The notes beneath the pieces were generated by a model that worked only from the letters and a program-made list of their open reading frames with translations, had not been told where the DNA came from and searched no databases. A DNA stretch of 64,000 bases from Medicago truncatula (Eukaryota; Streptophyta; Magnoliopsida; Fabales; Fabaceae), in the NCBI RefSeq assembly GCF_003473485.1, contig NC_053046.1, positions 5,342,001 to 5,406,000 of the forward strand, written 5' to 3'. Positions 1 to 12,327 of the stretch are shown here, one piece after another; within the stretch, counting starts at the first letter, position 1, and the number at the start of each line of letters is the position of its first letter. A program made the position numbers and the translations under genes.

Positions 1-856
1 ATATGTTTCCGGATTTGAAAATCCGGAATAATGTTTTACTAGAACTTTTGCAATTTTAATCTTCAAAATTCATAAAATAAAAAACAGAAATAAAAAGACA
101 CAAACATAAAACAACTCATTTTATTAATATATGAACAATAGATTACAATAATTTTCAAGCTTTTTAAGCTTATTACATAAGATGCTAAATCTATTTCTAC
201 TCTTAACTTATTACATAAGCAATACCGATGGCTCCAGCCACCGGTGGAGAGGAAAAAGGGGGGAGGAAAGAAGATGGCGGGGAAGAAGAAACCAATGTTT
301 CCTGATGGAACATACAAGTAGCTTTGGTGTTAGTGGGGAAACATAGGGGGCACAGGGGCCTCTAGGGAACAAGAGACCATGATGGTCAACATGACACCTA
401 GGCAAACCAACCTCACACCCAGACTGACCCCTTCCCTGTTGACCGATCATATGACCCCTGATGGATTTCCAAAGAGGCCTCTTTCTATGAAAGGCCAACG
501 ATGAAAACACATCGTTGCAGAAGAGGATAAGAGGAGAAAGAAGAAGGTGTGACTATTTTTGAGAAAATGAAGCCTATTTATAGTGAGGGAGGGACCAAAA
601 ACACGTTTTTCAACTTGACCACCGCCCAAAACGTTTTCTTTGTGGTGCAGACCACGACCACCGGCCAAAAGTTTCTGGTGTATTCCGGATTTCATATTCC
701 GAAAACATACGATACTGGGGTGAATTACGAGAACCTTGGGACTTTGAGTATGGTGAGGGTTGGTTCGGATTTTAGAATCCGGATTTATTCATCATTGGAT
801 TCTTTTGTGTCCCACATTGCACCGACAATTTTTGTGGTCCACAACGCCCACATACC
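1..856. other. Transposon-derived region with CCGGAT palindromes and a reverse TATA cassette
   Basis: No intact gene is visible. Short palindromes of the form TCCGGAT...ATCCGGA occur near positions 8, 686 and 756. On the minus strand a TATA box (ctataaatagg, about 571-581) is followed by a CT-rich leader and an open but unrecognised frame (211-510). Parts of this reverse cassette resemble the forward cassette at 7.3-7.7 kb, for example ggtcaacagg near 440 against ggtcaacaga at 7671. I read this as the arm of an old inverted-repeat element. Family not identified. Confidence 0.4.
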
Positions 857-1439
857 TGTAACGCTCTAGTCGTTGTTTCATTTATTTTAATTTATTTAGA
901 GTCTTGTATGATTTTAAATAATATTGGTGATTTATGTGGTGTTATATTTTATTATATAGTTTATTTTAATAATAATTAGATTAAGTGAGATATTACTATT
1001 ATTTTGGAGTTTGAGGAGTTAATTAATATTTAATAGAATTAAGGGGGAGTTAAATGAAAATAAGGGGAGTTAAGTAAATGGGAAGTTAGGAAAATAGAGG
1101 TCAGAAGCATCTTACGTGAAAACTGTCAAGTTGGGAGAAAAGGGAGAGAAGAGCAAGTTAGGCCAAGGAACCATATTGTTGTGCATTCTTTCAATTGAAT
1201 TAAGGTAAGGGTGGGTTTTACTTCAGTAGTATAGATATGAAATTCTGAATTGGAGTTTAACAGGTTTTTGGTGGAAATTGAGAAATTGGGTCTAAGATGA
1301 ATTAATGGTTTTTGGAGTAGATATTGTTGTTCTGATGTTAGAATTAGGTTCTGGTTGCATAAAACACTTCATTGCTTATCTGTAAACTAATTTGGGAAGT
1401 GAATTAGAGGAAAATGGGATTTTTGGGAAAAATCAGTTT

Positions 1440-1815
1440 TCTGCCCGTACAGAAGTTCATCGCTCGCCTCGCGAGTAGCCTTGCTCGCTAAGGCGAGTGA
1501 GCAACTTCATAGCTCGCCTCGCGAGCAGACCAACTCGCCGTGGCGAGCAACCCAGTTGAAAAACTTGATTTTCAAATTGTTTTTATAAGATGTTTTGGGG
1601 ATAGTTTAATGTGCCTAAATGATTTTAAAGAGGACTGGGGCAAGTTTTAGATTAAAAAGATGAATAGGGAGCTTAGAATTGAAGTTTGAGTGAGAAAAAT
1701 GTCAAAACTCCCGAGAGCATCATATTTTCACTCGCCTCGAACTCGCCATGGCGAGCAACCTGTTTTGTGAGTTCGCCATAGCAAGCAGATGTGCTCGCGA
1801 GGCGAGTTACCCAGT
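1440..1815. repeat. Cluster of GC-rich palindromes (gctcgcc...ggcgagc)
   Basis: Repeated short palindromes such as gctcgcctcgcgagcag, actcgccgtggcgagc and actcgccatggcgag occur at least six times in two blocks, at 1450-1550 and 1728-1812. They are far more GC-rich than the surrounding LTR. They could fold into small hairpins in an LTR transcript. I know of no assigned function. Confidence 0.7.
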
Positions 1816-1939
1816 TTTGTATGCTGATTGTGCTTGTTTGAATGGTGATGATTGATGTTGTTGTTTGAGCATAATTGTGATTGGTTGTGCATCTTTCTGA
1901 ATTGCTGGATTACTGTTTGTTGATGTTGTTGATGGCTGT

Positions 1940-4900
1940 TGTTATCATGGTTTTGGGGTGCCAAGCCATTAATTGGACTTGAACCTTTCGACCGTTGATA
2001 TCTCTCTTTTTTCTTGGAAAGGGTAAAAGGAGAAAAACCCTTAAAAAGTTCTAGATTCGGGGGTCGTTTTCGCTACGGGAAGGTGTTAGGCACCCGGAGC
2101 GATTATGGTATTCCATAAGAACCGCTTTCCTAAGTTTATTTCTACGCTTTAGTTTTATTGCTTATTTGTAAAAAAGGAAGGCGTGATTAGTTAAGAATGG
2201 GGGTGAGAAGAAGTAGAATTTGATTTTATTTCGGCTTGGATGAGTTTTGACTCATTGCCTACGTACCGTTTTACGGGATCAAAACCGGCGTAGTTCTTGC
2301 TAAAAAGACTTGCTTTTTCGTTTTAATTGTTTGATTTTTAGTTTTGAAAATGGTTTTGAAGAAGGAGATTGGGAGGCTTCATGAGCATTAGATTTAGCAA
2401 AAAAAGTGAGGTTTGATTAGTGATTAAAAAGAAAGTCTAAATGATTAAGATGAATTGAATTTTTCTTAAGAAAAAAAGAAAGGAAAAAAAAAATGAAGTG
2501 TTGACTTCATATTTATTATGAAAATTTTTGAAGTGAAGTTCAATTGTTTTTTTTCTTAAAAAAAAAGATGGATTTTCTCTAAGTGTTTAAACCTAAACGC
2601 TTATCTAACCATACAATCCTATGCATACATCTAAGGTGAGTGTGTGCGTGTCGGTGCGTCATAGTGTCCATAGTCCATATTACAAAAATTGCCTAAATAC
2701 ATTCTATGGCCTCTTTGCCAAGCTACAAACCAATGATAACAAATTACATTACCAAATGAATTAAAACTTGCGAAAAAAATAAATGCTAAGCTAAAGAAAG
2801 TGGAGAGAGTGGTGGAATGCTATGAAATGTATGGCACATGAGATGAAATGGTTAGTAATCATAAAGCACACAATAGTAGGAAGTAATTAAAAGGAAATGC
2901 ATAAAGATGGCAAAGAAAAAGTAATAAAGTGGTAATAAACCTAAAAGACATTTGATATGATACCTAAAGATGCTAGTGGCCCATAATCATCACATCATGG
3001 CAATTTAGAAAGAAATTTTGTTTCAAGCCATGACATGCAATTAATGGAGGCATATGCATGCAAAATATCACACCAAGTTCATAGAGAAATTTGCCACTTT
3101 ATTCCTTAAAACTAAACTTATTGCTTGCAAAACAAGAAATTCATAAAATCATATTCAAAAACAGCAAACAAAAACACATTTCCAGAGGCATATTCATCAT
3201 CATATTAGGCATCCTTTATCCATGTCATAATATCAAAATGTCAAGAACAAAACATAGCAAAATGCATACCAAAAGTGTAAAAACACATGGAATTAGTTCA
3301 TGCCACTTTAACATCTTTTTTTATGCAAGAAACACCATAGAAATGCCAAAAATATACCAAGAAATAACCAGGATTTTTAGGATTTTTTTTATAAAAAAAG
3401 TGAGCAAGAAACAGGTGCAAGTAGCAAAGAAATACGGTGCAAATAGCAAAAAAAAACAAAAAAACGTGAAAGAAAACTAAGCCCAAACCCAAAGCCCACA
3501 CTCAAAACTCAGACTGCACAGGAGCCACACGATTGATCTAGGATTCTGAAACCCTAGATCAAACGGCCAGGAATCAAAGGGGACTGGACCGGAAATAAAC
3601 CGGTCCGGTTCACTGGCTATATAAACACAAAGGCTCCGGTTTTTTTCATTTTTTCCTCTCCTTCTCTCTCTTCTCTCATCCTAGTGAGAGAAGCTCCCAC
3701 TTCTCTCTAGAAATCCGGTTGTCTTCTCCGGCATGGCTTAGCTCTTCCGGCGCGGTGGCCGGCCACCTCCAGGTGGCGGCGCCGCCGCCGGAAAAACTTC
3801 CTTGCTCCGATTCAAAAAAATTTTTACGTTTTTAAACATCCTTTTTCGTGCTATTCATGAATCCGAGCTTGGTTTTTTGAAAAAGATTTTCAACCGGAGT
3901 AGATCTAAGTTTGAAGTTGCGGTTTTGAATGAAGTTTTTCTTTGTTCTTTGTGCTTTTTGGCTACGTGCTTCTAGAATCCTACATGTTTATACTTGATTC
4001 TCCTTTTTATCCATTTTTTGCGAAAAAAAGGAAGTTTGAGTTTTACCTGTGGTTTTCTTGGTGGTTCCGATCCGGATCTTCAAGGAAAGCTTGATTTTAG
4101 TCTTGTTCCGTTGATTCTGGTTTGGTTCCCTGCTGTTCTGATCCGCTCTTCTTCTTCACAGGTTCGGTATATGGATTTTCGTCCCTCTTCTTCGTCTCCG
4201 GGAAAGCCTCTGCGATCGTGCTTGAGTTCGCCGCTTTCAGTGGTGGACTCGCACTCGAATTGCAGAGCAACGATTCAATGATGATGATTCCTTGGCGAAT
4301 CTCTGAGAATCGTGGAAAATTCAATGAATTTCTTGATGATTTTGTGATTCTGGTGATTTAGGGTTTTTGATTTTTCTCTGTGTTCTTGATGATTTCTCTG
4401 TGATTCTGGCTTTGATCTAACTGACAAGAGAGAGAAAAATTGATTCTGTTTTTCTTCTTTGGTGAAGTGGCGTGTGATTAATTGCTTTGAATCTGACTCA
4501 CTGCTTTTATAGCTGACATGTGTACACTTGAGCCAATAGAATTGTGACATCTGGATTTGCTCACTTGGGCGCTGCTTGCTATTTTAAGGACCAATCTGCA
4601 AATTGTGAAAATGACAAGGACTGGACTGCAAAATTAAAAAACTCGAAATGAAATAAATAAAAACAGTTTTGGACAAAAAATGCAATTTTGGGACCTCAAT
4701 TGAGGGACCAAAATGCAATTAAAAATAAAATTTGAATAAAAAACAAAATTTGACCAAACGTAAAGTGAAACAAAAAATAAAACTGACAAAACGGACTAAA
4801 ACGAACCAATGGCTTAAATGAGGTACTTCAAAGTAACCTCCCCATGCCAAAATTTTATGTGAAATGACCAAAATGCCCCTAGGGCTAAAAATGACCTAAA

Positions 4901-5310
4901 CAGAGCCAAATTGACTCGACACTGACTCAGATGCAAGTTTGAAATGAAATTAGCAAGGTTTACTGATGGAAAGTTAAAAATGAATTTGAAAAGACTCAGA
5001 GACAGTCACAAGGATGAAAATGGGTCCCACTGCAGGAAATGACCAAAATACCCTTCTGTATGACTTTTTGCAAATTTTGAAATAAACTGTAGAAAAAAGC
5101 AATGTAATGATTCAGAGACACTTTTGAATGACTTATAAGACAAGTAAAGACACTTCAAAAGGTTTTATGCAAGAAAAACATAGGTGAAATTGTGATTGAA
5201 AATACTGCGAGGCAGAGACAATTTGAACTGTGCAGTTGAAATTTGATAATTGACAAAGTTTGAAATGAAATTGGGCCCAGTATTTTTAGGTCCAAAAACA
5301 GGGTATAACA
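1940..5310 (+). mobile_element. Ogre-like solo LTR, 3.37 kb, nested in the outer LTR
   Basis: The LTR starts TGTTATCATGG and ends GGGTATAACA, giving the inverted ends TGTTAT/ATAACA. It is flanked by a perfect 5 bp duplication, GCTGT at 1935-1939 and 5311-5315. The length of 3371 bp and an early stretch with ggtgttaggcacccgg are what I associate with legume Ogre LTRs, which are unusually long. A TATA box at 3619 is followed by a CT-rich leader, so the U3/R boundary is probably near 3650. Open frames at 3994-4361 overlap on both strands and are not genes. Ogre assignment is by memory of family features, not by alignment. Confidence 0.8.
3619..3626 (+). promoter_or_regulatory. LTR TATA box
   Basis: TATATAAA lies about 30 bp before a strongly CT-rich leader (cctctccttctctctcttct, from 3654). 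This is the expected layout of the U3/R junction in a plant LTR. Confidence 0.55.
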
Positions 5311-5473
5311 GCTGTTATGTATGTTACATTATTAAATCATACATGTTGAATGGATTTCGGAGTCATATGAGAATGTATGCATGGTCAAGTTGTATGTAGA
5401 TATACACAAGTAGGTCCATAGCATATGCATAAACAGCGGGAGGACTCATGTCCTGGAGCACTAGTTGTTCACA

Positions 5474-5538
5474 GCGGTGAGGGCTTCGGTCCTGATGAAT
5501 GCTTTAACCATTCAAAAGCGGTGAGGGCTTCGGTCCTG
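5474..5538 (+). repeat. 21 bp direct repeat
   Basis: gcggtgagggcttcggtcct plus a final g occurs at 5474-5494 and again at 5518-5538. Both copies lie in the 3' half of the outer LTR. A diverged relative, gcgggaggactcatgtcct, lies just upstream near 5437. Confidence 0.8.
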
Positions 5539-6221
5539 TTTGGTACCACATGCATAATTACATTTATTGAGGGGTCTTAGTGGTGTCGTCATGTCATGCA
5601 TGAGTCTTTGTTGTTGGTGGTAATTTTTATAATGATGATGATGATGTTGTTGTTGATGTATGTATAATTATACACCTATTATGATGAAATGATTTGAAGA
5701 TAAGTTGTTGCTTTGTGAAATATATATTTATATTTACAAGATAATGTATTGATGTTTAATAGGGTGTTAGATTCAATTGATGATTTTGATATCTATATTT
5801 TATTGTTGTGAATCTCACCCCTTCTGCTTGAAAATGTTGCCCTTCCTATGGGTAACTTGCAGGTGATCCTGAGTAGTCGGTGGTGGCTCAAGTGTCGTGT
5901 TTAGGGCTCTGATACGTGGGATGGGATGTCTTATTGTTTTCTTTCCTATGTATCAATTTTTGGAACATGATGATGTGGCCCTATGATTGTTTAGATTTCT
6001 TTGATGAGGCTTTTATGCCAAGATTTCTATTGGAGAATTAATATGTTGATGATGGTTTTAATGTTGAATATATTCCGCTGCAAATTGATGTTGGTTATTA
6101 AATAGTTTTATTTTCTATTTAAGAAATTTTGAAATGTAGTGTAGCATGCCCGTTTGGTGAATTACTCTGATGAATATTTTGTATTTAATTGCTTTTGGGT
6201 AACGAGGTGTTACAATACCTC

Positions 6222-6229
6222 TATAAATA
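6222..6229 (+). promoter_or_regulatory. TATA box of a transposon-derived unit
   Basis: cctctataaatagg precedes the small ORF at 6277 by about 50 bp. The flank just before the solo LTR (gtggtccacaacgcccac, about 834-851) and this box rejoin into one promoter once the LTR is removed. That promoter matches the paralogous one at 6797-6826. Confidence 0.55.
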
Positions 6230-6276
6230 GGGGTCCCTGTTTTCATTACAATTAAACTACATCAGAAGAAAAAAAC

Positions 6277-6456
6277 ATGGAATTCCCTGGCTTTGATCCG
6301 AACACCAAGCTAGCGGCAATCTACTACAACGGTGGAACACCACCCCCTCTGTTTAGGATTCGAGACGATGTCACCCTCTCCGGGTTGAAGGATGAACTGG
6401 ATCAAATCAACTGTCAACTCAACCACAAAGACACGAGGAGGGTGGTCGTAGTTTAG
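6277..6456 (+). CDS. Short transposon-type ORF, 59 aa
   Basis: An uninterrupted frame starts MEFPGFDPNTKLAAIYYNGG and ends RRVVVV. It starts about 48 bp downstream of a TATA box, and the leader (6230-6276) lacks another ATG. The LAAIYYNGG start recalls N-terminal parts of MULE-type transposon proteins in legume genomes, where a YYGG-like motif is common; this is recollection only. At 59 residues it is truncated and has no catalytic domain. It is probably a remnant 5' exon of a DNA transposon rather than a host gene. Confidence 0.4.
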   Translation: MEFPGFDPNTKLAAIYYNGGTPPPLFRIRDDVTLSGLKDELDQINCQLNHKDTRRVVVV

Positions 6457-6563
6457 ATGATCCATGATAATGTGCTATTTTTTACTTAATCGCGTGTTTT
6501 ATGTTGTTTTAATTGTGTGTTAGTTATGTGTTGTTGAATTAAGTTGTTGCATTATGTTTTGAA

Positions 6564-6565
<2 letters not shown>

Positions 6566-6606
<41 letters not shown>
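6566..6606. repeat. (TA)n microsatellite
   Basis: About 20 uninterrupted TA units in an AT-rich spacer downstream of the 59-aa ORF. Confidence 0.95.
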
Positions 6607-6609
<3 letters not shown>

Positions 6610-6818
6610 TAAACTTTCATTATGTTTTAATTTACGTCAAATATGTTCGTTTATTCGATAAAATAACCAAAGAAATGATTTTCGAATTAAGAAATCCGGA
6701 TTTGCCTAGGGCGTATGTGTGTTCCGAAAAACGAAATCCGGAATACCTCAGCATATGATTCTTTTGTATGGACCACATTGCACCAGGAGTTTATGTGGTC
6801 CACAACATCCAAGGACCT

Positions 6819-6826
6819 CTATAAAT
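6819..6826 (+). promoter_or_regulatory. TATA box upstream of two hairpins
   Basis: ctataaat lies in ggacctctataaatacatcc, close in sequence to the promoter at 6215-6230. The preceding gtggtccacaacatcc also matches the flank at 834-851. A transcript starting about 30 bp downstream would carry the hairpins at 6907 and 7046 near its 5' end. Confidence 0.5.
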
Positions 6827-6906
6827 ACATCCTCTCCGGTTTTCAGCTTCAATACCATCAAAACACACAAACACACCAAAGAAAACCATGCAAATTTTTG
6901 TCATTA

Positions 6907-6987
6907 AGCTGAGGATCTTTCTCACGCGATCGCAAATAGATGAGTTATCTCTCTATTTGACTGCATGATGAAGATCCTCAACATGCT
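6907..6987 (+). ncRNA. Candidate miRNA-like hairpin 1
   Basis: The arms at 6907-6939 and 6953-6987 pair with a few bulges around a short loop. The right arm complement begins gttgaggatcttcatcatgc and the left arm reads tgaggatctttctcacgcga. Arm length near 30 nt and a 13 nt loop suit a plant pri-miRNA stem. I do not recognise a known miRNA. The closest resemblance is a weak one to miR172, not enough for assignment. Expression is unknown. Confidence 0.35.
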
Positions 6988-7045
6988 GTCAAAAATATAT
7001 AGATACTCCTTGATGCCTCCTTGATACATAGATAACACAAAAATA

Positions 7046-7138
7046 TCAAGAGGTTGCTATGAGTTAGATCTTGCTGCCTGCCAGATGAATATGTCATTTG
7101 GCAAGGCAGCAAGATCTAACTCAAAGAAATCCTCTTGA
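7046..7138 (+). ncRNA. Candidate miRNA-like hairpin 2
   Basis: This is a strong foldback. The left arm 7046-7088 (tcaagaggttgctatgagtt...) pairs with 7094-7138 (...tctaactcaaagaaatcctc) over about 42 nt, with small bulges and a loop of about 5 nt. The best duplex is ttagatcttgctgcctgcca against tggcaaggcagcaagatcta. It lies 58 bp after hairpin 1 and about 220 bp downstream of a TATA box. A very small loop also fits a transposon inverted repeat, so function is unproven. Confidence 0.45.
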
Positions 7139-7487
7139 AAACACCTTCCCAAAAGATTCATCATTTATGTTATTATGGTTTTTTTTAACTGTTTATTTGT
7201 CTTATGTTGCTTCAATTTATGTTATGTACCTTTGTTCTATTTTTTTTCCAAGGCATTTGCAACGAAAACGATTCAAACAAAAGGGTCTGATGCAGTTCGG
7301 ACTTTAAAATCCGGAATAGCTTCATGCATTCCGGATTATAAAATCCGAAAACCCTCAGTAACATTTTGGTCGGTGACGTTTCACCAAAGGTTATGTCATT
7401 TAGTGGAGTTTTAATACGTTTTTTGGACGGTTTTGAATGAAAAACACGTTTTTCTTGACTTCCAAATTACCTATGACTTGTTTTAGG

Positions 7488-7677
7488 CTATAAAAAGGCT
7501 TGGATCTTCAACATTTTCCTTCATTCTTCTTCACCCTCCTTTCTTACATTATCTTCAATTTTTTTTAGTTTTTTAGGTAGATTTTAGGAATGTTAGTGGT
7601 GTCATGGTCATTGTTGAGCGCTCATACGACCCATACAATTGCATTGCAGCTTATGCAGGGGTCGTATAACGGTCAAC
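7488..7677 (+). other. Third TATA cassette with a foldback downstream
   Basis: A TATA box (gctataaaaagg, 7487-7498) is followed by a CT-rich leader and then a foldback at 7613-7677. The outer arms are gttgagcgctcatacgaccc and gggtcgtataacggtcaac. CCGGAT palindromes lie at 7290-7350 and 7717-7790. This repeats the layout seen at 6.8-7.1 kb and, inverted, at 0.4-0.8 kb. Confidence 0.4.
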
Positions 7678-7810
7678 AGAGACCCTTGACATCAAAGAAA
7701 GACACAAAATATTCATATCGTATTTGTCCGGATTATATATTCTGGAAACACTAACAATCTGGTCCGGATTACGTAATCCGGACCAGGGGTATTTATGGAA
7801 TTTTTGCAGG

Positions 7811-10800
7811 GCGCGCGAGAAGGCAACATGGTGGGAAAAGTAATAGTCCCAAGTGAATCAGCCATATTTAAGAGGAAAATTACGAAGCCAAAAAAGTGGG
7901 AGGACTCAGTTAGATCTTGTTTTGGGGGTCTACTGTAAATAACTTGAAGAAGAAAATGGAGAAGAGTACGATGAAAGTTACACGAATAATTTCAACGTGC
8001 GTGTGTGGACACACTAAATTTTAGGTTCGATCCACCTGTGAAACCATGCAATCCGAAAACCGTCTTATCTGACGTCATGAACGGACGACAATGGATGAGA
8101 AATCATCATCGACGGATGTGACCGGGTCGAGATTTTGAGTACGAAATTGACCGGTTGTCCACCCTTAACTTACTATGGAGGTCTTCAAGACATTTGGAAA
8201 GGAAAAAAAAAACCAATATTAAATTAAATAAAAGTTTTCTATCAAAAGTTTTCTATCGCCAATTTCATTGACTTTTAGTTCCTCAAAAGTTTTCTATCGC
8301 CAATTTTGATCCTTACTTTTAAGTCAACTCAAGTGTAACCTTCATATTTTTGAATGAAATTTTTTAGTGTAGCCTGCATATTTTTGAATGAATTTGTTTA
8401 GGAATGCTTAGGATATTGTTTAGAGAAATGTCATTCATTGTTAGTACGTAGCTTTAGAAACTAGTTGAGAAATAGTTGTTGAAGAGGGAGATAAAAATAG
8501 CTTCGAGATGGAAGAATGATCGGAGGATAATGAGAGAGACGATGAAAATTGAAAGGGATTGTATGTTAATGAAATTGTGAATAGAAATAGCGAAAAATAT
8601 GCATTTGAATTTTGATTATATTAAAATAGACCTGCTACATTATTTTTCTTCAAAGTGTGTTAGATTATTTTTTTCTAGATTAGAAATAAAATAAAAATTT
8701 ATTAAGGGAATAAAAATTTAACATAAAAGATGAGTGAAATGTAGTTTAAGCTTCTCTTAGAGGAGAAGAGTGATATTTTTTTTTTAATATGTTTTGAATA
8801 AGAGGAGAGGAAATTATATATTTTAACATAAGAGATGAGAGGAGTGTAATTCAAATATCTTTCAAACAAGGGAAGTGTAATTTACTCTTGTTATTTTTAT
8901 TTTTAAAGAAGCATCTAATTTTTTATTTAATTTGTCAATTCTGATTTTGTATCTTTTTGTTTTTGAAATTTATTGTATTTTGTTTTTTTAATTACGTAAT
9001 TAATGACATGCATTCATTTATACAGCTCAATTCTAAAACATCATTTGATTCCATTCCACATTCAAAATTGTGATTGAGCCTAAATATAATAAAAAATATA
9101 TATATTTAAAAATATGTAGATTTTAGGGTGAGAGTTCAATAAAATCCTTCATCGGTGTATCACTTATTTTGACCATTAGGTTAAATTAGTCTACATGATA
9201 ATATAAGTCATTGCCACATTGAATCAGATCTCGTGTTTCCTCTATGCATCCACATTCTCTATCCCCTAGCATGTTATGGTGCTGCTACACAACAACCACA
9301 TGAACAATGACTTCCTCTAATTCATTGACACAATTTATTGTCAAAATCCCCATTTTCATTTAAAATTTCTTTTGTTTCTTAAAATTCCGTACAAACTTTT
9401 GTTGATTATTCATTATGTGTTAGGTTCATTTCTTCCATGTTTCTTCCTACGTGAAACTTGAAAATTAAAAATTACATAATATGAAATCAAATTCTTCTGG
9501 TTGAAAGACAATAAGGAAACTTCTCTAAAATTTAGAAGAAACAAGATCCCATAAAAAACACAATAGTGTGCAAGGAGCATGAAAAAGGTGTTGTCCAAAA
9601 AGTTGTTCTTTATGATTTGAATAGTGAATTAATGCCCATAAGCTTGTGGCCATGTAATTGGAATTCAATTCCATTTTAATAAAAAGTGTTTAGTTTTGTA
9701 TTGGTGATTTTCGGGTGCTCCAAATGTTTGCAAATAGAAGTTTAAAGAAGATGGAAGATGATGGTTTCATATTTCATTTATATACTAAGATCTGATTGAA
9801 AAGGGCGGGGGTGGCAGAGAACCACCGTGACAAAAGGGAGGGAAAGGGCGATAAGGTGGATAGAGAAGAAAGAATTTGTTGGGTCCAATCTAGTGTGGCT
9901 AACACATGATACAATCTCATAAGTTCCTTCATCTAATGACTTTTAATGATGGTCCATCCATATTTTAGGCGAGGGACTTAAGTGAGCCCTCACCCTAGAA
10001 TCCACCTTAAAAGCATATACTTTATGCCTTATAAATCATATATAATTAAAAAAAAATATATACTTTATGCCATTTTAAATTTATGAGCTACATCAACGAC
10101 TAATTATCATATATTTTAATTTTTTTAAGCAAATGCGGTGCAGATGGAAAATCCTCTACAACCCTAAATATTTTAAGATGAAAATAAAAGATAATACAAA
10201 ATATTGAAGGACATATACCTAACTTAGTTAAAGCACTTAATCAGCCCAAACGTGTATGCAAGCAATCCAAATACAACAAAAGTGGTTGAAAAGAAACAGA
10301 AGCAAATGTACACACATCACATGCATTATCCAGCAAACCCACTTACAGGCGTGAAACCATACATACAAATTTGTTCTATGAGCATTTTTTTATCTTGGGT
10401 CAGCGAATGAACTAATTGTCAACATGGACTTATTAACATACCAACAACCCCCTGCGATAAATCACAACAAACGATAAAGACTTTTTCGAGCATGAACAAT
10501 CTAAATCAATCACGAAGACTGATATGGATATTAAGGCAATACCGATGTGTTGGAGGCAAACCTGAATTCTCGAAACCTGTAAATTTCAACATATCTAAAG
10601 CAATAAGGGAATCTAAGAAAAGAGAACGCCCACCATCAACAACAATAACCGTTTGAAATGAACCAATTCGTCTACCCACAAGGAGGGTGTCAAATCTAAA
10701 ACACCTAGTCTCAAGGTCCACCTCACAAACGCAACCAACCATGTTGATAGCAGCGTTCTGCCTCAATCTCAAGCTCCCAAACGGAACTAGCTTCAAACAG

Positions 10801-11388
10801 AGGCACAGCGAGGAACCCAAATCCAATAAAAACTTATGAAAAAACTCAATAACATATACTTCCTCTATTCCTTTTAAAAAGCTCAACAGCACCTACCTCT
10901 CTCTGTTTCTTATAACAAACAATTGGCAAATTATTGATTGCAAAGTAAAATAAAATTTATTTCAACTTCACATAATCAAAATTTAATTGTGTTATTCCCT
11001 TAAGCAAAATTTAACTTCCCACCAACTCTTTTAATCAAAATTGATTTTATCATGGAACCGTTATTGCAGGAAACCGAATTTAGTTTTATGAAATTTTAAA
11101 TTTGTACGTAGCAAAAATCAAACTTTGTTAAAAAAAAAATTAACAAACTAGTTTTAATTTTATTAAAAATGAGTAAGTAGGAGTAATTGAAAAATAATAG
11201 AATTGATAAATTTTATCCTTAAACTATTAAAACGGTAGTTAAATAAAAACAAAAGTGTACTCAAAGGACAGTTAAGAAAACACATGAAGAAATTGATAAA
11301 CTAAGTTATAAATTAATTTTACCAAAAATAAAATAAAACTTAGAAAACCACAATAACTTTTTTTGCAAACCTCGTTCTCCTTGGATTG
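7811..11388. other. Gene-poor AT-rich spacer
   Basis: I see no coding gene. It contains a short direct repeat, aaaagttttctatcgccaat, at 8244-8263 and 8285-8304, with a shorter copy at 8231. A minus-strand open frame of 128 codons at 10506-10892 has no recognisable motif. The rest is AT-rich with poly-A and poly-T runs. Confidence 0.6.
10506..10892 (-). other. Unidentified open frame, 128 codons
   Basis: The frame includes VDLETRCFRFDTLLVGRR and ends near HISLRD. It is longer and less AT-biased than chance frames nearby. It has no domain I recognise, no obvious promoter and no splice partner I can define. It may be a captured or decayed exon fragment. Confidence 0.15.
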
Positions 11389-11398
11389 AAATTACAAT

Positions 11399-12317
11399 GA
11401 GTGAATAGGCAAAAACCCCTCTGAAATTGTAACTTTCGTCAAAAACCCCCCTGATTTTTAAGAAACTTCAAAAACCCCCCTGAAATTATCAAACGTTAGT
11501 CAATTACCCCCCTTCCGTTTGTTTTGGCTGTTAAGTGACTATTTTTTAATTTCTTTTTGCTTTCTTCATCTTCTTCCTTCCACTTTTTTCATCATCTTCA
11601 TCAACATTCATAAAAAAATCCAGAAAAAATTTAAGAAACAACAACATCATCATCAACATCACACACTTTCTAATGATTCTCTCTCTCTCTTGTTTGTTAC
11701 CTTCTTGAATTAATCAACAACAACCCTTTGGAATTCATCAACAACAGAAAGAATAACAGAAAAGATCATGAACTTGTTGGAAAAAGAACAAGGGTTATGA
11801 TGAATAGCATGAACACCAACATCAACATCAACGTTTCTTCTCATTCTCATGATGTTATTGTTCCATCATCACTCATGTCTCCTCTTCAGAATCAATCACT
11901 TTTTAACCCTCATTCAAATGGATTTCCTTTTTGGAGCAGCGATGAGATTATCAACAACAATGATCATCATCAATTGTCTCTTGATCTTTCTGCTACGACC
12001 CTTTTGGATAACAACAATGAGCAACAAACAAGAGAAGCTTGTAATGAGATGATGATGATGTTGTTAATGGTTGTTGTTTCTTAATTTTTTCTGGATTTTT
12101 TTATAAATATTCATGAAGATGATGAAAAAAGTGGAAGGAAGAAGATGAAGAAAGCAAAAAAAAAAAGAAAAAAAAAAGTCATTTAACAGCCAAAACAAAC
12201 GGAGGGGGGTAATTGACTAACGTTTGTCAATTTCAGGGGGTTTTTTGAAGTTTCCTAAAAATCAGGGGGGTTTTTGACGAAAGCTACAATTTCAGGGGGG
12301 TTTTTGCCTATTTACTC
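11399..12317. mobile_element. Long-TIR Pack-MULE-like element
   Basis: The ends are gagtgaataggcaaaaaccc and gggtttttgcctatttactc, flanked by an identical 10 bp direct repeat, aaattacaat, at 11389-11398 and 12318-12327. The inverted repeats extend inward about 250 bp (11399-11660 with 12055-12317). The outer part is built of reiterated G-run blocks such as tcaggggggtttttga. The long TIR and 9-10 bp target duplication indicate the Mutator superfamily. No transposase is present, and the centre (11660-12050) holds an open frame, as in Pack-MULEs. Confidence 0.8.
11728..12084 (+). pseudogene. Internal ORF of the Pack-MULE, possibly captured
   Basis: A 118-codon frame starts MEFINNRKNNRKDHELVGKR, then runs through Asn/Ser/His-rich low-complexity sequence and ends in poly-Met/Val encoded by the TIR. 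The middle (residues 12-100) lies between the TIRs and could be a captured host fragment. Its composition resembles the disordered N-terminal part of a plant regulatory protein. I cannot name the source gene. Confidence 0.25.
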
Positions 12318-12327
12318 AAATTACAAT

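Larger units (their letters stand above)
857..6214 (+). mobile_element. Solo LTR of an LTR retrotransposon, split by a younger solo LTR
   Basis: The element begins TGTAACGCTCTAG and ends GAGGTGTTACA, so the ends are the inverted repeat TGTAAC/GTTACA. It is flanked by a perfect 5 bp target duplication, ATACC at 852-856 and at 6215-6219. Removing the nested element (1940-5310 plus one 5 bp duplication) leaves about 1.98 kb. No primer-binding site, polypurine tract or gag-pol frame lies between the ends, so it is a solo LTR left by LTR-LTR recombination. It carries GC-rich palindromes (1440-1815) and a 21 bp direct repeat (5474-5538). The insertion sits immediately upstream of a TATA box at 6222. 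Length and ends fit a Ty3/gypsy LTR, but lineage is inferred. Confidence 0.8.
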